Source: Phycisphaerales bacterium UBA4658 (GTDB lineage Bacteria > Planctomycetota > Phycisphaerae > Phycisphaerales > UBA1924). Taken from it: a stretch of 10,937 nucleotides of DNA. The DNA is taken from positions 22,893 to 33,829 of the forward strand of contig DHLW01000176.1 in assembly GCA_002405485.1 (NCBI GenBank), in the 5' to 3' direction. Below, in pieces: positions 6,631 through 10,937 of this stretch (position 1 is the stretch's first letter; the number at the start of each line of letters is the position of its first letter). The notes under the pieces were generated by a model that saw only the letters and a list, made by a program, of their open reading frames with translations, did no database searches and was not told where the DNA came from. The position numbers and the translations under genes were made by a program.

Positions 6631-8139
6631 GTGCTCAAGCAGCAGCACCAGCTTTTCGTCGGGTTGCTCGTGTGCGCGGACGCCTGCGTGATCGCGGGGG
6701 CATCGATCGCGGCATGGGCGGCCCGGGTCCGGATCATCGGCTGGCCCACGTGGTGGCCGGATCGCGTCGAGGACTTCATCAAGGCCCCGCTGCTCATCGC
6801 CACGGTGCCGATCGGGCTCCTGAGCATCCGGTTCTTCGGGCTCTATCGCCCGCGGCGTGATCGCTCGATGCTCGGGGAATATGCGCAGATCATCAAGGCC
6901 TCGGTGCTGGCGATGCTTGGGATCCTCGCCGCGCTGTACATCGGCGAGAGCTCGGTGTTCGCACTCCCCGGCGCGCCGATCACCCTGCAGCTCGGACAAC
7001 GCGTCGTCGATGTCGATCCCGGTCGGCTGCAACTCGGGCTGCTCATGCTGCTCCTGCCGATGTCCATGATCGCGCACCGCACGGCGTTCAGAGTCGGCCT
7101 GCGGATGCTCCGCACACGCGGGTGGAACCTCCGGTACGTCGCGGTCATCGGAACGGGGCGGCTCGGCCAGATCGTCGCCCGGACGCTGGAGCGCAACACC
7201 TGGACGGGCCTCAAGGTGGCCTACTTCATCAGCCATGGGAGCCACGCTCGACGACCCGAGTGCGTCGGGCATCCGGTGCTCGGGGGCCTGGCCGACCTTG
7301 AGCGGCTGATGGATCAGCACAAGCCCGACGCGGTGTACGTCGCCCTGCCCGCGCGTCAGGCGACCGAGATGGCCGCGGTGCTCGCCAAGCTCGACAAGTT
7401 CCCGGTGGACGTCCGCATCGTTCCCGATGTCTCCCCGCGATATGTCCCCCAGAGCATGACCGTGAGCGAGCTCGACGGGATGCCGATCCTGAGCTATCGC
7501 GAGTCTCCGACGGCGGGTCTTGGGGGAATCAGCAAGCGCGTGCTCGACGTGCTCGGAGCCGTGCTGGGGCTGATCCTGTTCGCGCCCATCATGCTGACCG
7601 TCGCCGCGCTGGTCCGGCTCAGCGGGCCCGGTCCGGTGATCTTCAAGCAGCGCCGTGTCTCACTGGGCGGACAGACCTTCGACATCTACAAGTTCCGCAC
7701 CATGCACCACGTCGGGGACGAAACGCAGTCGCCGGCTCTGGATGTCCGGCAAGCCGACCCCGGCGCCCATCCGGAGTGGACGCGCCGGAACGATCCGCGC
7801 GTCACCGGCGTGGGCCGGGTCCTCCGCCGAACGAGTCTGGATGAACTCCCCCAGCTCTTCAACGTGCTGCTGGGGGAGATGTCGCTTGTGGGCCCGCGCC
7901 CCGAGCGCCCCGAACTCATCGAGCGCTTCCGCGAGGACTGGCGCGGGTACATGCTCCGGCAGCACGTCAAGGCGGGCATGACCGGCTGGGCCCAGATCAA
8001 CGGGCACCGGGGCAACTCCTCGCTCCGCAAGCGCCTGCAGTACGACCTGTTCTACGTGCGCAACTGGTCGCTGGGCTTCGACATCAAGATCCTCTGGCTG
8101 ACCATCTTCCGCGGGTTTGTGCACAAGAACGCGCACTGA
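6631..8139 (+). CDS. Polyprenyl-phosphate sugar-1-phosphate transferase (WbaP/WcaJ type)
   Basis: The 502-aa membrane enzyme should move a sugar-1-phosphate from a UDP-sugar to undecaprenyl phosphate, the first membrane step of exopolysaccharide, capsule or O-chain synthesis. Four hydrophobic segments occupy roughly 9-31, 51-70, 88-105 and 134-150. A Rossmann-like module follows with IGTGRLG (Gly174, Gly176, Gly179). The C-terminal bacterial sugar-transferase domain starts with SKRVLDVLGAVLG and a membrane hairpin (about 301-330). It then has KFRTM (354-358), DELPQ with the catalytic Asp404-Glu405, GPRPE (421-425), GMTGWAQING (449-458) and YDLFYVRNWS. All family motifs are intact and the length is typical of the large form. 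The sugar cannot be read from sequence. It ends 13 bases from the convergent dehydratase gene. No glycosyltransferases flank it here. Confidence 0.93.
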   Translation: MLKQQHQLFVGLLVCADACVIAGASIAAWAARVRIIGWPTWWPDRVEDFIKAPLLIATVPIGLLSIRFFGLYRPRRDRSMLGEYAQIIKASVLAMLGILAALYIGESSVFALPGAPITLQLGQRVVDVDPGRLQLGLLMLLLPMSMIAHRTAFRVGLRMLRTRGWNLRYVAVIGTGRLGQIVARTLERNTWTGLKVAYFISHGSHARRPECVGHPVLGGLADLERLMDQHKPDAVYVALPARQATEMAAVLAKLDKFPVDVRIVPDVSPRYVPQSMTVSELDGMPILSYRESPTAGLGGISKRVLDVLGAVLGLILFAPIMLTVAALVRLSGPGPVIFKQRRVSLGGQTFDIYKFRTMHHVGDETQSPALDVRQADPGAHPEWTRRNDPRVTGVGRVLRRTSLDELPQLFNVLLGEMSLVGPRPERPELIERFREDWRGYMLRQHVKAGMTGWAQINGHRGNSSLRKRLQYDLFYVRNWSLGFDIKILWLTIFRGFVHKNAH

Positions 8140-8152
8140 CGCTCGACCACGG

Positions 8153-8572
8153 TCACTCCACACACACGGGCCTGAGGGTGAATCGGCCCGAGACCGCGAC
8201 CTGCGGCTCGTCCGTGCTCGCCGAACCGGTGCGCACGACCACGCCCTCGCCCTTGAACTCAATCACGCCGCCCTCGGCACGCTTGTGCAGGGTGACCTCG
8301 ATGCGCAGCGACTCGCCCGGCCGAACGAACGAGCCATACTTGAGCGCCCGAACAGACCCAAGGACCCACCGCCCATCTCCGGAGTTCTCGCCCGACCCGC
8401 GCAGAAGCTCTTGAGCCGCCTGGACGAGAGACTCGACCATGAAGACGCCCGGGAGTACGGGGAACCCCGGGAAGTGGTCCTGCAGGTACTCCTCGGCGGC
8501 CGAGACCTGCTTGAGGGTCACGATGCGGCCGTCGGTCCGTTCCAGCACGCGATCCACGAGGCAGAAGTGCAT
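8153..8572 (-). CDS. FabZ-like 3-hydroxyacyl-ACP dehydratase (hot-dog fold)
   Basis: This 139-aa minus-strand protein should remove water from 3-hydroxyacyl-ACP to give trans-2-enoyl-ACP in fatty-acid-type chain extension. It shows FabZ hallmarks: LVDRVLE near the N terminus, then HFPGFPVLPGVFMVESLVQ with catalytic His33 and Glu47, and a later beta-sheet stretch (LKYGSFVRPGESLRIEV). Length matches FabZ (about 140-150). The frame is open for 39 codons further upstream, but that part is Pro/Arg-rich and unlike the family, so ATG at 8572 was chosen. The ribosome binding site is weak. The gene is divergent from the ACP gene, with 136 bases between them, and convergent with the sugar transferase gene. 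Because it sits beside a non-standard ACP, it may serve a specialised acyl pathway rather than housekeeping fatty-acid synthesis. Confidence 0.87.
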   Translation of the reverse strand: MHFCLVDRVLERTDGRIVTLKQVSAAEEYLQDHFPGFPVLPGVFMVESLVQAAQELLRGSGENSGDGRWVLGSVRALKYGSFVRPGESLRIEVTLHKRAEGGVIEFKGEGVVVRTGSASTDEPQVAVSGRFTLRPVCVE

Positions 8573-8606
8573 GTCCGAGCGTAGACCCCTGCCAAGGGTC
8601 CGATGC

Positions 8607-8653
8607 GGGGTGGGGGTGCGGGCTGGGGGGTGGCGATTGCGGGGGTGCGGGGG
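8607..8653 (+). other. G-run tract between divergent dehydratase and ACP genes
   Basis: Six runs of three to six G (8607-8610, 8612-8616, 8620-8622, 8625-8630, 8641-8645, 8649-8653) separated by 1 to 10 bases fit the pattern of a G-quadruplex on the plus strand. GGGGGTGC occurs three times. It lies upstream of both divergent genes, where it could affect transcription in either direction. Confidence 0.6.
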
Positions 8654-8671
8654 TGCGTCGCGCTGCCCGGC

Positions 8672-8700
8672 TTGGCCCCCCAGAGGCACCCCCCTACACT
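8672..8700 (+). promoter_or_regulatory. Candidate promoter for the ACP gene, possibly leaderless
   Basis: TTGGCC (8672-8677), a 17-base spacer and TACACT (8695-8700) each match the consensus at 4/6. Transcription would start about 8707-8709, which is at the ATG (8709). The lack of a ribosome binding site before that ATG fits a leaderless message. Confidence 0.4.
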
Positions 8701-8708
8701 GTGATCAC

Positions 8709-9104
8709 ATGACTCGTGACGAAATCTTCGGCAAGGTGCGGGATGTGCTCGTGAACGCTCTGGGCGTGGACGACGACGATGTGACGCCCACGGCGTCGCT
8801 CGTCGGCGACCTCGGGGCTGAGTCGATCGACTTCCTCGACATCAACTTCCAGCTTGAGCGGGCCTTCGGGGTGAAGATCGCCCAGGGCGAGCTCTTTCCC
8901 GAGGGCGTGACCCAGGATCCCCGCTTTGTCAAGGACGGGCTGGTGACCCCTGAGGGGCTTGCCGCACTCAAGACACGCTTGCCGCACGTGGATTTCTCGA
9001 CCTTTGAGAAGGACCCGCAGATCAGCAAGGTCGCCAAGATCTTCACCGTGGACACGCTCGTGAACTTCGTCGAGGCCAAGGTGAACGCCAAGCAGCCGGC
9101 GTGA
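8709..9104 (+). CDS. Extended acyl carrier protein (AcpXL-like)
   Basis: The 131-aa protein carries growing acyl chains on a 4'-phosphopantetheine arm. The attachment site is Ser39 in DLGAESIDFLDINFQLE; the family norm is D-S-L, so the residue before Ser is Glu here, and the FLDI continuation recalls AcpXL-type carriers used for unusual long chains. The first helix (1-18) and helix II (39-53) are normal. Between helix II and the last helix (FTVDTLVNFVEAKV, about 112-125) lies an insertion of roughly 50 residues (about 60-110), so the protein is much longer than the usual 75-90 residues. ATG 8709 has no Shine-Dalgarno sequence. A FabA/FabZ-like gene follows after four bases and is surely co-transcribed. 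The ACP identity is firm; the special role is inference. Confidence 0.88.
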   Translation: MTRDEIFGKVRDVLVNALGVDDDDVTPTASLVGDLGAESIDFLDINFQLERAFGVKIAQGELFPEGVTQDPRFVKDGLVTPEGLAALKTRLPHVDFSTFEKDPQISKVAKIFTVDTLVNFVEAKVNAKQPA

Positions 9105-9108
9105 TCGC

Positions 9109-9645
9109 ATGCGGTGGATGTGGATCGATCGCGTCGTGGAGCTTGTGCCGCGCCAGAAGATGGTCGCGGTCAAGAATGTCTCCTTGGCCGAGGAGCACCT
9201 GCACGACCACTTCGCCGCCGATCCGTCCCGGGGGCTTGCCGCCCTGCCGGTGATGCCCACGAGCTTGATCCTGGAGGGCATGGCCCAGACCGCCGGCATC
9301 CTCGTCGGGCACGCCGAGGGGTTTCGCGAAAAGGTCATTCTGGCCAAGATCACCCGGGCCGAGATCACCCGTGACGCCGTGCCCGGAACCACGCTGCGAT
9401 ACACCGCGACGATGGACCGCTTCGACGCGATCGGGGCCAGCACCCGGGGGATCGTGGAGCTCTTCGACCACGCACGTCCGGATCGGGGATTCACCCAAAC
9501 AGGGGAGATCGATCTCATCTTCAGCCACCTGGATAACAACCAGGGCGGAGCGGGGCGGAGCGGCGAGGCCTTTCCGGAGCACAACTTTGTGTTCGGCGAG
9601 GGGTTCAAGACCCTGCTTCGGTGCAGCGGCATCGCGATCCCGTAA
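9109..9645 (+). CDS. Hot-dog fold FabA/FabZ-like dehydratase
   Basis: The 178-aa protein resembles 3-hydroxyacyl-ACP dehydratases: WIDRVVELVP at the start, then HDHF with probable catalytic His34, and PVMPTSLILEGMAQ with Glu56. Compared with HFPGxPVxPG, an insertion of about eight residues (AADPSRGLA) separates the His motif from PVMP, and PG is replaced by PT. These changes could alter the chain tunnel or the reaction; an isomerising or non-catalytic role is possible. The C-terminal part (about 140-178) is longer than FabZ. ATG 9109 lies four bases after the ACP stop; an in-frame ATG at 9118 is an alternative. With the divergent FabZ-like gene it makes two dehydratase-like proteins next to one ACP, but no ketosynthase or ketoreductase is in the window. 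Confidence 0.83.
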   Translation: MRWMWIDRVVELVPRQKMVAVKNVSLAEEHLHDHFAADPSRGLAALPVMPTSLILEGMAQTAGILVGHAEGFREKVILAKITRAEITRDAVPGTTLRYTATMDRFDAIGASTRGIVELFDHARPDRGFTQTGEIDLIFSHLDNNQGGAGRSGEAFPEHNFVFGEGFKTLLRCSGIAIP

Positions 9646-9657
9646 GCCGACGGAGTC

Positions 9658-9706
9658 TGCCTCACCCGGCTCGGTCGATTCGACCGGAGTTCGGGCCGGC
9701 GAGGCA
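9658..9706. repeat. Nested inverted repeat downstream of the dehydratase gene
   Basis: Three stems nest inside each other: TGCCTC (9658-9663) with GAGGCA (9701-9706), CCGGC (9666-9670) with GCCGG (9695-9699), and CGGTCG (9672-9677) with CGACCG (9681-9686) around ATT. An unpaired 8-base segment (9687-9694) bulges one side. It starts 12 bases after the stop codon. There is no T tract, so it may be a terminator without a U tail, an RNA-stabilising hairpin, or a protein site. Confidence 0.55.
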
Positions 9707-9785
9707 AGTCTGGCTCTCGGGTCGACGATAACCCGGGGTGTTTCCCAATACTCGCCATGGGATGAACGTGAACAGGTCGGCCGCG

Positions 9786-10937
9786 ATGCGCGGCGTGGCT
9801 GAACGCACCCCAGTCCATGCAGGACGCCATGGTCGGCGCGGCGGTTGGCCGCGGCGGAACTGGGGCCTGGTCCCTGCACGCGGAACCGTGCTCGTGGGCG
9901 TGCTCATCGCGCTGCTGGTGCTCACACTCATCACGCTCGGGCTGTTCGGGATGGTGCGACTCAACGCTCTGGGGGCCACGATCTCGCACGACGGCAACCG
10001 CGCACAGATGGCCGCGGACGCCGCGGCGAACATGGCCGTGAAGGAACTCATGGACGGGTCCGACCTCGACGGGGACGGAACGATCGGCTCGATCTCCAAC
10101 GACGGGAACGCGGCCAACGACCCGACGCTCTTTCCAGGCACGCGGATGTGGGCATCCCGTTCTGATGCGAGCGGCGTGATGACCATCCTGGCCCGGGGCC
10201 AGTCCGCACAGGCACGCCGTGCCACGCAAGTCCTGGCAACCGGCAGCAGCGGTTCCGGCGGCGGAGGGTCCCAAGTCTTCTTCACGCGCGAGTCCAGCGC
10301 GGCGGTGCGACACTCGTCGTTCAACACCGGCACGCAGACCTGGGGCGCCGCCGCCACCAGCGGAACGCTCTCAAACGCGCCGATCTGGTGCGCGGCGGCA
10401 GCATCCGGCACGTCGACGATGGTGCTCGTCTCGGACTCCGGAGACCGGCTGCGATACGGGCTGGCCGACTCGAGCGGGACGGCGACGTTCTCTCAAATGG
10501 TCGATGACCTGGGCTCGGGCAACTCGCGCCCGTTCGATGTCGCCACCGAGCCCAGCTCGGGCGAGGGGCTGATGATCTACTTTCACAAGCCGCCCCAGAA
10601 GATGCAGTCGCGGACCGTGATCAACGGGACGCTTGGAGACCAGGTGGACATGCCCCTCTCCACCAGTGACGTGCACTGGGCGCGGCTGGTCCCGATGAGC
10701 GCGTCGGGAAACGAGCTCATGGCGCTCACGATCGACGGGAACGAGGACCTGCACGCCGTGAGATGGACGGGCTCGGCATGGACGGGCCAGACCACCCTGC
10801 ACACGTCCATCCACAAGAAGGACGCCGAGGGCATGGCCGGCGCGATCGAGGCGACGTCGGGCCGACTCATGGTCGCGTACTCCGACGCGACGGACAACCG
10901 CGTCGGCTATCGGATCTTCACGCCCGGATCCGGATGG
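9786..10937 (+). CDS. Membrane-anchored prepilin-like protein with ~50-residue repeats (partial)
   Basis: The frame is open from ATG 9786 to the right edge (384 residues, no stop). A basic N terminus (to Arg32) precedes a hydrophobic segment (GTVLVGVLIALLVLTLITLGLFGM, about 33-56) and an Ala-rich helix (about 65-88). This resembles the anchor of PilX-like minor pilins or pseudopilins, although the Glu5 of classical prepilins is absent. DLDGDGTIG (93-101) looks like a single EF-hand or dockerin-type calcium loop. After a Gly/Ser linker (152-162) come repeats starting near MVLVS (212), MIYF (263), MALT (312) and MVAY (362), each about 50 residues, with W-x-G-x-x-W in one copy, as in beta-propeller blades. 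Start is uncertain: AGG lies nine bases before ATG 9786, while ATG 9762 and GTG 9768 are in frame. Function is probably surface binding or assembly. Confidence 0.7.
   Translation, partial: MRGVAERTPVHAGRHGRRGGWPRRNWGLVPARGTVLVGVLIALLVLTLITLGLFGMVRLNALGATISHDGNRAQMAADAAANMAVKELMDGSDLDGDGTIGSISNDGNAANDPTLFPGTRMWASRSDASGVMTILARGQSAQARRATQVLATGSSGSGGGGSQVFFTRESSAAVRHSSFNTGTQTWGAAATSGTLSNAPIWCAAAASGTSTMVLVSDSGDRLRYGLADSSGTATFSQMVDDLGSGNSRPFDVATEPSSGEGLMIYFHKPPQKMQSRTVINGTLGDQVDMPLSTSDVHWARLVPMSASGNELMALTIDGNEDLHAVRWTGSAWTGQTTLHTSIHKKDAEGMAGAIEATSGRLMVAYSDATDNRVGYRIFTPGSGW

Noticed and set aside
8140..8152. Shared terminator between the convergent sugar transferase and dehydratase genes
   Set aside because: The gap is only 13 bases and no stable stem with a T tract on either strand was found.
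9747..9764. AATACT box upstream of ATG 9762 as a promoter for a leaderless prepilin-like gene
   Set aside because: The -10 match is fair, but there is no -35-like sequence at 16-18 bases upstream.
8694..10313. 539-codon open frame on the minus strand
   Set aside because: It runs antisense to the ACP, the second dehydratase and the prepilin-like gene, all with clear family motifs or anchors; the antisense translation has no recognisable structure.

Overview
The window is high-GC bacterial DNA with tightly packed genes. The likeliest source is a member of the Planctomycetota, class Phycisphaerae. This is inferred from gene content, not from a marker gene: an exported protein ends in a VPSP / hydrophobic stretch / poly-Arg sorting tail, the malate dehydrogenase is LDH-like, and there are unusual exported fusion proteins. 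No rRNA, tRNA, CRISPR array, insertion sequence or phage gene was seen, so this looks like chromosomal core and lifestyle sequence rather than a mobile island.

Layout, left to right. (1) 1-2362, plus strand: the C-terminal end of a probable FAD-linked oxidoreductase, an unrecognised 266-aa soluble protein, and a lipid-anchored alpha/beta hydrolase, probably co-transcribed. (2) 2363-3478: an intergenic control region with candidate promoters and a palindrome, a secreted PEP-CTERM-type protein, and a convincing intrinsic terminator. (3) 3669-6503, plus strand: malate dehydrogenase, an exported protein joining a CpcT/CpeT-like domain to an FKBP prolyl isomerase with a Gly-His tail, and a small J-domain co-chaperone. 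(4) 6631-8139, plus strand: a membrane polyprenyl-phosphate sugar phosphotransferase that would start exopolysaccharide or O-chain synthesis. (5) 8153-9645: a FabZ-like dehydratase on the minus strand, divergent from an extended acyl carrier protein and a second hot-dog dehydratase on the plus strand, with a G-run-rich tract between them. This looks like a specialised acyl-chain pathway. (6) 9646-10937: a nested inverted repeat, then the start of a membrane-anchored, prepilin-like protein with repeats of about 50 residues, cut by the right edge.

Functional themes are the cell envelope and secreted proteins (lipoprotein hydrolase, PEP-CTERM protein, sugar transferase, acyl-ACP enzymes, prepilin-like protein), periplasmic and cytoplasmic folding (FKBP fusion, J protein), and central metabolism (mdh). 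The most unusual items are the CpcT-FKBP fusion, the divergent dehydratase/ACP locus with a possible leaderless ACP transcript, and the repeat protein at the right edge. No complete new multi-gene defence or mobile system is evident.
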